Below are positions 45,116 through 58,389 of a DNA stretch of 64,000 nucleotides, one piece after another. The notes under the pieces were generated by a model. It had not been told where the DNA came from. It ran no database searches and worked only from the letters and a program-made list of their open reading frames with translations. Made by a program: the position numbers and the translations under genes. Position 1 is the stretch's first letter; every line of letters starts with the position of its first letter. This stretch comes from Epiperipatus broadwayi (taxonomy: Eukaryota; Onychophora; Udeonychophora; Euonychophora; Peripatidae): the NCBI GenBank assembly GCA_028023455.1, contig JAQFVV010006215.1, positions 7,671,230 through 7,735,229 of the forward strand, in the 5' to 3' direction.

Positions 45116-47270
45116 TTTGTAAGTTAGCCCAGATGGATATTTTATATAATTTAATAATTTGATAAATGGAAATACGATAAATAGATTATGCATTTGTATA
45201 CTCAATTTTTTCTTTTAACTCCAGGCTACAAGTTCACATCCAAACCAATGCCAGTCTATTGATATACTGATGTGATCAATGCAAAATGAGGATGTTAGCA
45301 TACAAAAAAACATGCTGACAAGAATGTGCATCTGTAGCATAATATCATTGAAAAACAAGAATGACCCTCGTCCAGTATAGGAATGTGCATTTGTCTGGTG
45401 AGGCAATCATTTGGAAAATATATATATTAGGCATGCTCTATAATGGGGGATTGCAGTCTTGACCATCTTACTATTGCCACACAGACCATAAGAAGATCAA
45501 TGGTGCAGGGAATATGTCTATGTCCATTGGCAATGCAATGGCTATATTTTTGGCCATGCATTCAATTGGGTATAGTGCCATAATGCTAACGTGATACAAG
45601 GGAATGAGAATCCAATGCACTTCCCAAATCACTTTGACATAAAACACCGGTACATCCATCCACCTGCACCAATTCAACTACGAGACAAATAGTCTGAAAT
45701 TAATCTACTTAAACTAACATAATCTAACAAATCTATGCAGCCATTTATGCCCATTTTTAAATTATTAGTTTAAAAGAAATTTGATAATTTGGTTATTAAA
45801 CAAAACAACAAACCATAAATAAATTATAACAGAAAAGTGAAAAATGGAAATGATTGATTAGCAAGCATATTAGGAGAATAAGACTAATTTAAATTTACAC
45901 TCAATCAGATAAGAGACTTTTTTAGAAGTTTACATATTTTAAAAGTTCTAATTACTTTAAATTTGTACAGTTTCTATTTCAATTTGAAGTTCGTCTTGTC
46001 CATGATGAATTGCACCAATCTGACCAAAGTTCATTTAATATTTATATGATTTCTGGGAAGACCAGCCCATTGTTTGTTGCCTTCAGTAATCCTTAATTTG
46101 GAGGCTGTCTCAGCTGGTGCATAACAGGAAAATTAATTAGTTACGAGACTCATATATTTCATGGTCCACAATGCAGTTCAAGAGTCAACAGTTACCTCAT
46201 TTTCTAAGTGAGTAAAAAGGCCCTAATAATTTGATATTTCCATCTTTTATAATTTCTGGCCTGTCTTATCAGGATCTCTCCGGATGGATCGCACATGACA
46301 TCATTTGTTTTTACAGTTCCAGATGTTTTCTTTTCTGGATTATGCATGGCTTAGTGCTTGCATTGGTCGACATGCTTCAGGGTGGGAAACACAATCTTTA
46401 ATTTTTATCTCTCATCTGATTTTTGCATTACAAAGTGCCCAAGGACTCATTTGCTTTAGATTCAATTAATAGAACAATCATTTCCATTCACTAAGATTTA
46501 AATATGATTTTTAAATTGAAACTAATTAACATTTTTATTTTTCATTACTTTTAAACAAAAAAATATTAATCTTTATCTTTAGATCTATTTTTTTTATATA
46601 TAATTTTTTTTAAATAATCATTTTTTAAAATAAATTTCCATTTGTGCGATTCTATATATATGTTAAAATAACTATTTTAATTTTTTTACATTTTAATGAA
46701 TCAATTTTATTTATGATTAATTTCTTCTTTTATTTTAATTTTAAAATAATGTAACAGCATATCTATACAGTTACATATCAGTGAAGTGCCTCAAAAAACA
46801 AAAACAATAAAGGAAAAAAAGAATTTTCTTAGTGTTAGTAATTACGTTATATACATTGATAATATAAAATTTTTTAAAATAATTTTTTGGTTAGTAATTA
46901 CACAAAAATAAAAAAAAATGTTGACTTTTCTTTCCTTTCTACCACAGCTGAGCCTATGCCTCTTCCCTCAAGAATTCCCTTTTTCCTACTTTTCATTTAC
47001 TTATTATTCTAATTATTTTCCTAAAACTATTATTTATATTAATTATTACCTTTTATTCCTCGTACTTATTCATATATGTGGATTTTTTTTCCTGGCAGTA
47101 CTTTTACACAAAATTCAAGTTTATAACTTTACATAAATACAAGTCAAAATATTTCATTTCAAGAAAAAAAGAATACTGGCATGATTTTTCCTTTTAATAT
47201 TCAAGGTATTCATGGTTATAATGTATTGAGCCACATTGGGAAGCCATTTATAATAGTCAGGGAAGAGACT
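45116..47270. other. Unclassified moderately complex DNA, then AT-rich intron
   Basis: From 45215 to 46450 the composition is less biased than in the surroundings and broken minus-strand frames (45215-45406, 45471-45677, and a stop-laden one over 46000-46390) look like old coding sequence of a transposon, but I cannot name it. From 46500 on it is plain AT-rich intron. Confidence 0.3.
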
Positions 47271-47590
47271 CTTGCACTATATGCCATACAGGGTGCCATC
47301 AGGCCATTTGAACCTGGAAAATTTATATAGTAGGCTGATACTTCTTTGTAAGATTCCATTTTTATTTGACTGATATGCCCTAGTAACTAAGCTCAAGGAG
47401 TAGCTGAGATTTAATGATATATACTTTTAAACACATTTTTAATAAAGAAAAAGACTAAAATAAGCCCTGCCAGTAATAATCACACAAACATTTATTTACG
47501 TACATATATAAAAATAAATTTGAGGAATAAATTATTTAACATTGCTTTAGGTTTTATTATTATTATTTTTAACTTTAAGCTTTAATATCT
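47271..47590 (-). mobile_element. tRNA-like SINE copy 2, continuous
   Basis: This is the same unit as copy 1 without the GC-rich segment: 'ggaagagactcttgcactat' at the left, the tRNA-like boxes on the minus strand ('aactaagctcaaggagtagc' and 'caggccatttgaacctgg' as read on plus), then 'aacacatttttaataaagaa', and 'acgtacatatataaaaataa' running to 'aagctttaatatctt'. About 320 bp long. Confidence 0.65.
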
Positions 47591-48217
47591 TAGTTCCTAA
47601 TCATCCAACAGCTCCAGCACTAGATAGGCATTTATGCACAAACCTTCCTGTATCCATTGATTACAAAAGCTTGGACTTGGTGGCATTACTGAATAGACTT
47701 TGGTACTCTTATTAACATCATGTGTAAGCATATGAAATTGTGATTATATGATGTTTTAATGGTTTTATATCTAAGTTATTGCAGTGTTGTTTTAATAAAG
47801 AATAACGACTTAATATTGAAGAGAAAGAAATGTTTAGAGATTGAAAAATACTGGTGATAATTTTATAACTTTTTGTTCTTATTTCTAGATTTTACCACTC
47901 TTAAACTCTTTTATTTTATATTCTTATCAACTCAAAAAGACAAAAAGAATGATAAAGGAAAAGAGAATTTAGACATTGTAATACACCAAATGTTCTAAAT
48001 CTAATAAATTATGAATGATATTTGTTTACATGAATTCAGAGCAAGAAGAAAAGCTGTTAAACTTATATAATCTAAATATGTTCCATTAAGAAAATTGATA
48101 CTAAACATTTTATTAATAATGATCTAACACTTTGTTTGCCCTTGATTATTTATACATTCAAGACTCATTTATGGATTATCTATGATAAGCACTTAAATAA
48201 TAAACAATATACTTAGT
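47591..48217. other. Intron DNA, no gene seen
   Basis: AT-rich. No coding block, RNA gene or ordered repeat was recognised. Confidence 0.4.
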
Positions 48218-48518
48218 TCAACTATTACTAATTTTATTCTCTTCTGAGCCAACATAATATCTGATAATTAATGAATATATAAAAAAAGTAGTTTTTTTTT
48301 AATATTTAACTTTTATTATTACCTAGCATGCTATCAATATATTTGATATATCATATTCATGGCTTATAATGATATATTGAATATATTGAAATATGATAGG
48401 CAGTAATAAAGCTAAATATTTAAAAAAATCTACCTTTTCTGTATATTCATTAATTATCAAATATTACACTGGCTCACAAAAGAAAAAAAAATAGTAATAG
48501 TTGAATTACAAAAGATTA
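48218..48518. repeat. 300-bp palindromic repeat
   Basis: 'caactattactaattttatt' at the left end is inverted at the right end ('aatagtaatagttg'), and the arms continue through 'gataattaatgaatata' and 'gatatatcat' to a centre near 48360. A third, diverged half-copy follows at 48595-48690 in the orientation of the right arm ('gaatgtattgaaagcatgct', 'taattaattaccaaatatac'). Confidence 0.65.
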
Positions 48519-48690
48519 TGGAAGATGCAAATTTATATAAAACTGCCCTTAAAATACATAGTATTTACATCTTTATACATCATGAATAATATATTGAATG
48601 TATTGAAAGCATGCTAGTCAATAATAGAGCTAAGTATTAAAAGAACTACCTTTTCTTTGAGTATATTAATTAATTACCAAATATACTTAG

Positions 48691-49233
48691 TTACATATAG
48701 AATTTGAGAATGAGGAAAAAATAACAAAGGAAAAAAGTAATGATTTTAAATCTCGTCACACTCATTCTTATGATTTGAGAAAGAAGTAGCTCTGAGGAAA
48801 GTACTTGTTATTATTAAAAAGGGTTCAAAATATAAAACAAAATTATAAAAATAATGATAATTTATCAGCTTCTGTCTTTTATGACCATAATAAATCATGT
48901 ATATATGGTTTTGATTTTAATTATAGTAACATAAAAATATTGGAAACTGAAAGAAATAATAATAAAAGAAAAATTAAATTATAAATACAAGCAAAATTTA
49001 ATTAATAGGCAAACAGCAAATGTTACGATCACAGAATTATGGGAAAGTTGACATCATGGAATTATGGGAAAGCTGACATTTTAAAAGTATTAGTTGATAA
49101 AAACTACAAAGATAATTGAAAGTGCTTCTAAGTGACGGTTATAGATATATTTTTATAAACTATTAAGTATTGTATTTTCTAATATTTATTTATAAATTTA
49201 TATATATGCACATAATCTTTCAATATTTTTTAG
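48691..49233. other. Intron DNA leading to the next exon
   Basis: AT-rich. A short tandem repeat of about 30 bp ('gaattatgggaaag', twice) lies at 49035-49080. The last 20 bases form a T-rich acceptor tract. Confidence 0.4.
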
Positions 49234-49329
49234 TCACTGTCAAAAAAAGCCTTGAATATTGGGATTGTGGATGTGAATAACAAAATTCCACATTTTGTAA
49301 TGGGACCATACAAAGCTACTGTTAATGAG
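49234..49329 (+). CDS. Cadherin-repeat gene, exon (96 nt, phase 0-0)
   Basis: The acceptor 'caatattttttag' and the donor gag|gtatat frame 32 codons. The peptide reads 'SLSKKALNIGIVDVNNKIPHF' in two parts (ALNIGIV as strand G, then the linker), and ends 'PYKATVNE'. D-V-N-N-K-x-P-x-F is the cadherin inter-repeat linker D-x-N-D-N-x-P-x-F with the second aspartate replaced by asparagine and the second asparagine by lysine. P-Y-x-A-x-V-x-E starts the next repeat. This is the most diagnostic exon of the gene: linker, spacing and next A strand are all present. Confidence 0.88.
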
Positions 49330-52050
49330 GTATATTGAAGTCAACAATCTTTTTCAATAATTTTATGTAATAATAATTAGTATGTGATTATCTGTATGTT
49401 TGCTGTTTATATATTTATAGTTATACAATAGATTATGTTCATCATTTAAATGGATTAAATATTTTTAGAAAAATTCACACTTTATTTATACATTTATAAA
49501 TACATTCAATTGTTAGTAGTGACCTACAGGTTAGTAAGGAACACTTCTTCAGGTATTGCTGATTTGATTAATGTTAATTAGTGTGATGGTGATCTTCAGA
49601 AATAAGATATATATTAGAAAATAAATTATTATATTATAATAAATTTGTACGTAATAATTACAGATAATTTGTTATATATCTTATTTGAATAATTATTATT
49701 AGATGTCATCACATGTGTTATTGATTTATGGTTAGGAATAATATTTTTCTGAATGACTAATAATCTGTTTAGCTTATGAGGCTGCTTAAAATTATAATCA
49801 TTACTATGATAATAGAGTCTGACTCATTTCTGGTCATTTTTACTTTTCATCATTAAACAAAATAGGACAATTTTAATTCTATCACTTATTTATTTTTTCT
49901 TGCTATTCAAAGAATTCTCACTAGCATCAGAGTTCAGAAGTGTTGGTGCTTTTTTATTCTTTTTCTTTTATGCAATTTTTTTTTCATTTATAGAGAATTA
50001 AAGAAACATCATAGTTTCAACAATTCTGATCTTTGTTTTTGAAAATAGGTCCCTACATCTAAATTTTTCCCCAGATTTTTCATTTCAACTCTTATATGTA
50101 ATGTTTTAAAATAAATCTATTGATACTTTGTTGTTGATGAATAATTAAAGAAGGCAATTACTGCCAATAAGTTTGATCTGTAAGTTAATTGCTGATTTTT
50201 TCACTGTAGTTTTTATTCTCTTTATATTTAAACCATTATTCTATCTTTTCAAATTGTTCCTGGATTGTAAAACTACTTAATGTATACTATTTGAAGGCCT
50301 TTTTTGTTTTAAGAAATGCACATGGTGTATGTCTGATTATGTCATGACCTGTTTAAACACTTGCAAGTTTAATGTCAGATGCTTTAGAATCACACAGTTC
50401 AAAGGAGCTTTTCATAAAAAGTGAGAATTAAAACCATCTACCAATATTAATGAAACACTTCATAAAAGAGCTACATTTGGAATGCAGCCTTAAATAGATC
50501 TGGGATGTGGACTCTGTTTAGATCTGAAAAAACAATACAAATTGGGAGCATTTGGGATATGATGTTAGTGTCTCATGTTAAAGATGCCTTGGATGGCTGG
50601 ATTTGAAAAATAAGGAAGTGCTGAATTTGGAGAAGAGAAGGGCTATGTGATATTATTCTTCAAAAACAAATAATATGATAGACCATTTAATTGTTGATAG
50701 AGAGAATATTGAAGAAAGACCAGAATAGGAAGATCTAAAATGAAATATCTGGATGAATGAAAAGTGAATTTATAGATTTATGAAAGATTTGGTGACAGAA
50801 AAAACTGTAGATATATGCTGTTAACCAACTTATGAGTTGAACAGTGAAAAGAGTTAGAAATTTGTCACAATGTTGTTAGTTTTTTAAAAAATAAAATTAT
50901 GTCAATATAAACACAAGCACATATTTACATAAGAATCTCTTCAAAACCTGGAATAATAAATATATATTTTTGATCTGTTTGTGTGATTATTTGGTTATTA
51001 ATCTGAACACTACATCACATTTGCTACAGTTTTCTAGGAACTGATTCAGAAAGATTTTTTCACTAGCAAGCTGTTCTTTTTATTGAAGCAATTGCACAGA
51101 TAAGATAAGAAAGAGTAATAAAATTTTTATTAATTTAACTTGGTCATGATATTTACATCAGTTATTGATGCAAATTTTACTTATATACACACACAATAAT
51201 TACCAATGAATAATGAGCTGGTGGCATTTCTCATGTCAGTGATATACTACTGAAAATATAGAACACTGAATTTTGTTTCATTGAGTAAGATTTTTAAGTA
51301 ACTTAAAAATATAAAACAAGTAGAGGTCAGGATTTTATCTTCTAAAAAGCCAATAATTTTGAATTTTGCTATCTTTCTGAAAGCCATCATAACATAGGGT
51401 TCCATATGTATGCTAGCCAATATTGACCCTCAGAACTGCTAACTTTGGCTTGCAAACTATGTTTTTATGCTATTACTGTCATATATCATTTTATTATGAA
51501 AATTATGGATATTGTCTACTACAAGCTTTTTAATCATTGGAAAACTACATACACATGATGATTAATATTTGTCAATAAATTTGTGTTGACAAATGATTTG
51601 TTAAATTGCACAGTATTTGATTTGTTCTCTGACTTTGGTTTTGTATGAGTAGAATTCACTATATACATTTGGAGCTCTCAGCAAAAATGAAAAAAAAGTA
51701 TCTTCATACCTTTATTTTTTATTAGTCAGTATTATTTTTTATATCCATCTCAAAATTATGCATCCAATATATTTCTTGTTATATTTGTATGTGTATGTTG
51801 AGCTGGTATTTTTCTGCCAGCTCATAATCATACATATATATACACACATATTTTGTAAAAATAAAATCTAAACTTATTTTATTAGAAATAAATAAACACG
51901 CATATATATATTTTGTTAAAATATAAATATCGTTTTATAATACATAATTTAAAAAAAAAAAAAATTAACACTTAGTTTTAGATGGAGATCTTGCTTATTG
52001 ATAAAAGTTTGTCTTTTGTTTAGTCTTTAAAAAAAAATTCTTAAAGATAG
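49330..52050. other. Intron DNA with a LINE-tail scrap
   Basis: Mostly AT-rich intron. At 50560-50880 the sequence is more complex, and a broken plus-strand frame contains a 'GRPRKTMKYLDE'-like string if one shift is allowed, as in the basic C-terminal tail of LINE proteins. No splice-bordered coding block was found. Confidence 0.35.
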
Positions 52051-53460
52051 AAAGTAAACAGAGCAAAACTTAAAGGTAGAAAGTAAGAGAAAGCAATTAG
52101 TTCTATTGTTGGGACTTTGACAGTGAAGGTATTTTTATGCTATCTATTTATTACGCTGATCAATTTGAATGTTTCTTTGGAATTTTAAAATAAAATATGA
52201 AATGAAAGAAGAGAATATTAAAGGTGTGAACTGAGACTTTGGAAGAAAAAACTATAATTACGGACTTTCCTTTTGTTTAAAAATTAATTAGATTTCTGCC
52301 GAAGTCAATATCTAATCTATAAGTTTCAATTCGGCTCAGACTGTTGAATAGTAAAGACCTAAAAAGCGCAAGGAGAAAATGTTGAATGGCTAGAGCTAAC
52401 AGAACTTTCCCTTTTGGGAACCTCTTGCTATTGCCACCTGGAACTGCCTTGTAAATGCCGGACATAAAGAGCTAGCCGAGGAGAAAGGACTGGAAGAAGA
52501 CATGGAATAACCACGAAGAATATAAGAGTGAAATATTCCACCCACACAGAATCTACACTGATCGATCAGGGTAAATAGACTTTTTTTTTTGTTGTAATTT
52601 CAAGAGACGTTTGCGTAATAGGTTCAAAAGAAAAAAAAAGAAAAGCCTTCACTTCATATATCTCAAAGTTTCAGCTATAGAAAGGGAGAGATATAGTCTT
52701 TAAGTAGATGTACTTAGTAATTTAAATTAACCCACATTATATTGTTTTTTATTATTTAATTTTTTTGTTATGGCCTATTAATTAAACTTGCCTTTAGTTT
52801 CTATGATTGTTGTTCTTATAATGTATAGATGGGGATAAGAAAAATTGTATACTCGATCTAAGGACAAATAAAAGATTTAACATTAGAAAGAGGAGGTTTG
52901 AGTGCGTTTATTTTTAACAAACGCACTCTTATAGTAAGTCGCCCTTGAGTTCACTCAGATATATACCATGATATTTGATGAAATATTGTATAATTGGTAA
53001 AGTGACGGCGCATGATCCTTCGAGAACGATACATGCTAAATCTTGATTAGAAAGAAAAAGGATCGGGAGGGTTTGATTTGATAAATGCGAGGGAAGGGAA
53101 TAACCAACAAATAGAATAAAGGTCAATAAATATTTCAACAATATTTAAGCGTCGATCTGTTTTGTTTCTTTTTTAATTATTATAATTAATTCTTATCTTT
53201 CATTTTGTAGTCTTTTGGTCCGTTAATAAGAAAATAATTTTAAGGTTTGCAATTGGTGATTGCCGTTCGTAAATAAATTAACCGTTGTTATAAAAAAAAT
53301 TTTTATAATACGGTCTAGGCAGTAGTGTTTAGTGGCGCCCTCGAACGGCCACCGTACGTTGCAATCTCGTAAAATTTAAGAGCGTAACAAAATGTTTTGT
53401 TACAATGTTAAAATACATATGCATAGAAAGCTAGAAAAATAGTATAAACAATATGGTTAG
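52051..53460 (+). repeat. Possible LTR with a downstream primer-binding-site-like sequence
   Basis: At 53331-53345 'agtggcgccctcgaa' contains TGGCGCC, the invariant start of lysine-tRNA-type primer-binding sites of LTR elements. Upstream are AATAAA-type signals and a perfect 10-bp hairpin at about 52899-52928 ('gagtgcgttt' / 'aaacgcactc'). This arrangement suits the end of a plus-strand LTR, but I find no second copy in the window and no gag after it, so it would be a fragment. The left end is not defined. Confidence 0.35.
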
Positions 53461-53535
53461 TCTTGCATTGGTGGTCGAGGGGTGGGGGGGCGTTCTGGGG
53501 GGGGTTGGGGGGGGGGGGTGGCCCGCCCGCCAAAA
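53461..53535. repeat. G-rich low-complexity tract
   Basis: The run 'gaggggtggggggg' continues with several further groups of G (at least four runs of four or more) and ends in an A tract after 'gcccgcccgcc'. It could form a quadruplex on the plus strand, or may reflect base-calling in a homopolymer region. Confidence 0.5.
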
Positions 53536-54453
53536 AAAAAAAACAATATTGTGTTATGTATATGTGTGTATGTTGAAATACATACTCATTTAAAGTTAAA
53601 AAATAAATATAATAAATTTAAAAAAAGTAAAATGAAAACTTATTAAATGAGGAGATAAAAGAATTACAGTTTTACTAAAAGATTAATCATAACCAGAGGA
53701 AACAAATGTAATTAAATTCCTAAAAATCAAAAGAGATAAGGTAACATATTTCAATCTCAAAATAATCTAAAATTAATTGATCAATAACAACTAATAAGTA
53801 ATAGATATTACTTATTAACTGAATGGATCTACAGATAAAAAAAAAATATTAAATAATGTTAGCAGGATTTGAGTGGCTCAACCAATTACAACAGAAATTC
53901 CAATAATTAATTAAAAGTGAAGTATTGGTCTAAAAGAAGAAACCAAGGACACTTGCTTGTGAAAACAACATGCTTGTAGATGGACTTGCAATAAAGCTTG
54001 GCTGGATGTCATCATGTTTTGGCTTAGATAGCTTCTACCATTGAGAGACTTGCCTCCAGACGTGCCAAAGTAAGACTAGGGACTTGAACATATCACTCAT
54101 TATGATTTATGTATGAACTTCAGGTTTGTAAGTACTTAAGTTGTAAATAGTTTGTTAAAATGTATTTATTTAGTCTATTAAATTATAATCCTAAGTTGCC
54201 ACAGAGTTATTGTATTTACCAGGTTAAAATTTATATAAGCCTATGTCTGTTTGGTAAGCATAGGGATCATTCTGAGACATAGCATTTTCCCTTCAACAAC
54301 TTTCAAAAACCTTCGTTTCATCTTTTCATACACAATTTGGAATTTTTTTTTCTATTTTTGAGTCTTCTATTTAAATATGAAAAATCCTGAAGAACTGCTT
54401 TTGCTTTAATGTTTGTATATATCTACAATATTTTGGTAAGTAGCTAATCTATT
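53536..54453. other. Intron DNA, no gene seen
   Basis: AT-rich, with a TATA-like 'aaaatttatataagcctatg' near 54225 that could belong to an LTR or promoter remnant. Nothing further is supported. Confidence 0.3.
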
Positions 54454-55739
54454 GTGTTATGTCCACCAGTTATAATACCCACTGGTGAACAATCTATGCA
54501 GGGAACTAACCTTGACCTGCCTATATAGGTATACAATAATTATAATCAATAAAGACTAATACTGGTAGAATTAGTAAAAGCAAATTTAATTATAATACAT
54601 GTGCGGAAAGAAATATTAGTTATACATGAAATATATTTACATGAATACATTAACATAATTATATGTTTATGTCAATAAATCTGAAAGCATACAAAAACAA
54701 TAATAAAGATGGATATGACCTACTTTACAGTCCCTATGCCGACTCTTGGATGTTCGGAGTCCAGCAGTCCACTTTGTAGCTACCATGCTAAATAAGTAAT
54801 GTGCAGTGCCTTTCACAGTTCATCTGCATCATTAGAGCTTCCAGTTGCAATTATCACAAATTATTTACACTGCAACCGTTTTCCCTGGTTCTGATTCCCT
54901 GGATTTGATTGGTCACATCTTGTCCATCCAGGTTGGATCAATCCCTCCCAGTTCACTTGCAGTTGAAGATTTAGACTTAAGTCTTAGTTTGATTAACTAT
55001 TTTTGCAGCCCGATTACTTTTTAATTACACACTTTGTTTGTCTGCAAAGTTCCTTCATCAACTAAACCTCTCATCTAAATGGATTTGCTTTCTTGCTGTT
55101 TTAAAAATAACACAACTATTGAAGTTTAATATTTAATTAACGAAGTACATTTAATCCTTCACATATAAAAAGTTACATATGTATGTATGATAATTTATAC
55201 ACATACATATGTTTAAATATTAAATTCACATTTACAATGTTTATTAATATTACTTTGTGTGTACGTGTATTTTAATTATACACACACATAAAAATACTTC
55301 CCCCAAGTTTGAAGATTATTTATTAGTTCTCGAACTTAGAATATAATCATTTAAATATTTGGGGATCTTTATTTTCCTTTTTAGTCATTGCTGTGAATTA
55401 TTTCCCTTTTGTAGTGGTGACTTCTCTGTAAACGAAGTATTTAATTGAACATCAGTTTCCTGGGTAGCACAAATTTACAGTTTGTTATCATTATTTAATG
55501 TCTCATCAGTTTCTGTTGTGCCTAGATTTAGAATCCAGTCATCACTTTCATTTCTCTGTAGCTGGTGCAAATGTTTTTTTATTATCTTCCCATCATCTGT
55601 GCAAACTGTCACAACTTGTTTTGACTGATGGTGAATAACTAACTTCTCCTGGTAGCCATCAATTTCTTACTGTGTCTTTTACCCATACTCTCTCTTTTGG
55701 CTGGAATTTATATGAACAACTTTGTTTTTGTTACATTGT

Positions 55740-56475
55740 TTTGTTGGCACTATTTTTGCTAGTTTCATTCATAGTTTTCTGCCTAAATATATTTCCACCA
55801 GTGATTTTCCCAATTTGGCCACTGGGGTAGAATGCTGGTGGAGAAGAGCAGTCAACATAACTTCGTGAATTTTCATTTCTCCCATTTTTTTCATAGGTGA
55901 CTTGAGGCTCTGCGCTGCTCTCTCAGCCAGTCCATTTGATTGGGGGGGAGGGTATGAATACATTTTATTCTCCATTCTTGCATTGCAACTGCACACTTTT
56001 CTGATGTGAAACTGAATCTAAAGTTTCTAGGAACCCATCATGAGCAAAAAGCTCATACAGAGTGCCAACTGTTACCTCTGTGCTGGTATTTTTCACTATT
56101 TTATACTCAGCCCACCCTGAATAAGAGTCGACTAAAACTAGAAATAAATGGCCTTCAAATGAACCACAGTGATCTATATGGATTTGTTGCCATGGATTGT
56201 CTGCTTTTGGTCAGGTTTCAAAAATCGATGGGGGTGCCTTAGCAAACTGCTGGCAGTTCTCACATTTCTTTTATATATCTTTCTATATCGCCATTGATGT
56301 TTGGCCACCATATGATGCTACAGGCTAGGGCTTTTGCCCTCTCAATGCCTGGATATCCCTCATGAAGCAAGTTTAGTATTTGTTGTCTCCCCACCACAGG
56401 TATCAGCACTTGGTCACTCATCAAAATGCATTCTTTACAGACTGATAGCTGTTCATGAGTTTGAAAGCATTCCAT
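55740..56475 (-). pseudogene. Gypsy integrase
   Basis: 56260-56475 holds the N-terminal zinc domain region ('LLHEGYPGIERAKALA', 'IIWWPNINGDIERYI'). Then, across stops, 'CENCQQFAKAPP' gives the cysteine pair, 'IHIDHCGSFEG' the first catalytic aspartate, 'LVDSYSGWAEY' the following strand, and 'SNGLAERAAQSLK' the catalytic glutamate at about 55910. The second aspartate region is shifted. Two of the three catalytic acids are visible. Confidence 0.8.
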
Positions 56476-56561
56476 AATTGTCTGTGGAGAAAACTAAGAT
56501 GTTTGTTCAGTCATCCTCCCCTGATCTTATTTATTATCCACTGATAGTCATCATCTTTTGT

Positions 56562-57050
56562 TCATCGAGCTATAATTTTGCTATTTAAATTTTGCTTCTG
56601 AAGTACATCTATGTAATTTATTTCTCTTTCTAATATTGGTGCTTCACAAAAATTGTGCCTGTATGATAATGCATCTGCACACCCAATTTGTTTTCCTTTT
56701 TTGTATTCCAGACTGTATTCATAGCCCATGAAAATGTTAAGCCAATGTAACACTCATGGGCTTAAGTGAACAGGAGTATGTTTATTTCAGAATATTCCTA
56801 GCAATGGTTTGTGATCAGTTATAATAGTAAACTTCCTCCCATATAGATATTGTGGAATTTTTTCACTCCGAACAAAATTGTGAGTGCTTCCTTGTCCAAC
56901 TGGCTATAATTTTTTTTGCTTTGGACAATGTGCATGAAGCATATACTATGGGTCACTCTTCTGACTGGGCTGGGTAACTTAGTACTGCCCTGACCCCAAA
57001 TTCAGATGTGTCAGTAGTCAACATAATTTCCAGATCACTTATAATGTACT
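56562..57050 (-). pseudogene. Gypsy RNase H
   Basis: On the minus strand 'DTSEFGVRAVLSYP', 'PIVYASCTLSKAKKNYSQLD' and 'KEALTILFGVKKFH' are the usual successive RNase H strands, with stops between them. The final part, 'FMGYEYSLEYKKGKQIGCAD', is open in the frame at 56562-56753. The domain removes RNA from the RNA-DNA hybrid in a live element. Confidence 0.8.
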
Positions 57051-57107
57051 AATAATTTCTCTGAAGTCAGCAGTGCTTTAATGTGAATAAATACTGTTTC
57101 TTCCTGC

Positions 57108-57977
57108 TCACTCCATTTCCATTTCTGTTTTTTCCTCAGCAGATTTATATAAAGGAATGGCCACATGGGTTTTTCCTTTTAAAAAGGTTTCAAAAAAATT
57201 TACCAAGCCCAGAAAAGCTTGTAGTTGCTTCATGTTTGTGAGTCTTTGTGCTTCTGATACTGATTTAGCCTTTTCAGGGAAAGGGGATGTGCCACTTCTC
57301 AATATAATGTGGCCCAGGTATTTAATTTTCTTAGTTTTCAAAAATGCATTTTTGAGTAATCAGATTTGCACCAAATTCATTTAGCCATTCACATATCTTA
57401 TCTACTTGGCTTCTAAATTCTTTGTCTGTGGTCGTTGTTACAAGAATGTCATCAAAATATGGTATGATGCCATCCAATCCAATGATGAGGGTTTTAATTT
57501 TTGACCAAAATATGCTAGGGGGCGATGTTATTCCAAATAGTAGTCTTTTACATTTGTATAGCCTAACATGCATAATAATTGTCAGTATTCTAGATGCTTC
57601 TTTGGTAACTGGTATTTGATGGAATGCAGTGTTAAGATCTAACTTCACAAAGAAATTAGATTTTTGCAATGAAGCAATAACTTCTCTAGCATTTGGTACA
57701 GGGTATGTGCTCTTGTTAATGCTTTATTTACAGTTATTCTATAATCTCCACACGAGCGTATCTGACTGTTAGGTTTAGTTATGATGACTACTGGGGTGAC
57801 CCAATCTGACTTTTCAGTGGGTTCCAATACCCTTTTCTTGATGAGGTCATGAATATCTTTTTCTACTTTTACTTTCTGGGCAAATGGTACCTTTCCATGT
57901 TTGCAAATTATGGGTAGCACTGATGTGCTCATTTGTAATGATACCGGTGGCAATAATAAAAATTCCTGACTCCCCAT
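57108..57977 (-). pseudogene. Gypsy reverse transcriptase
   Basis: Three overlapping frames cover the RT. 57645-57977 has 'KKRVLEPTEKSDWVTPVVII' and 'RSCGDYRITVN'. 57331-57669 has 'FFVKLDLNTAFHQIP', 'LLFGITSPPSIF' and the catalytic Y-F-D-D at its residues 71-74. 57108-57341 has the thumb ('IKYLGHIILRSG', 'QLQAFLGLVNFFE'). The metal-binding aspartates are still there, but frameshifts near 57660 and 57335 break the chain. The F-G-x-x-S-x-P segment shows the usual LPFG motif changed to LLFG. Confidence 0.85.
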
Positions 57978-58383
57978 TAAATAAATTTGGAAATTTACTG
58001 TCCATTTTCTTTTCCAACTCGAAATTTTGTACGAATGTCAATCTAATCCCTAATTTGTTAAACCACTCATGGCCAATTAATGGGTTTATTGGGGCGTGTA
58101 CTATGTATAGCAGTAAATTGACAATTTTACCCTCGACTCTATTTACTGGAGCATTAACCATGCCCTTTATTTTAATAGCATTGCAATTTATGTCCAATGC
58201 TTTCATGTCAGTTTTTACTATTGCAGGTTTTTGCTTACAATTTTCTGTTACAGTCTGCCAATCACATAGTGAAATCAGGATTATATTGCTCCCACTGTCC
58301 ACTTCCATGTCTATAAGGCGATCATATATTTTAACTTTTATAATTATTTGATCATTAAGATTGGTTACTGTATTGTTGATCAT
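57847..58383 (-). pseudogene. Gypsy protease and start of RT
   Basis: The 178-codon frame has 'DMEVDSGSNIILIS' with the aspartic protease triad D-S-G at residues 29-31, the linker 'GHEWFNKLGI', and 'SKFPNLFNG', which always precedes the RT in this family. After about residue 140 the frame slips; the true continuation is in the frame at 57645-57977. In the live element the protease matures the polyprotein. Confidence 0.75.
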
Positions 58384-58389
58384 TGTAAA

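Noticed and set aside
57884-58351. 155-codon plus-strand open frame
   Set aside because: It is antisense to the Gypsy protease region, which has clear motifs.
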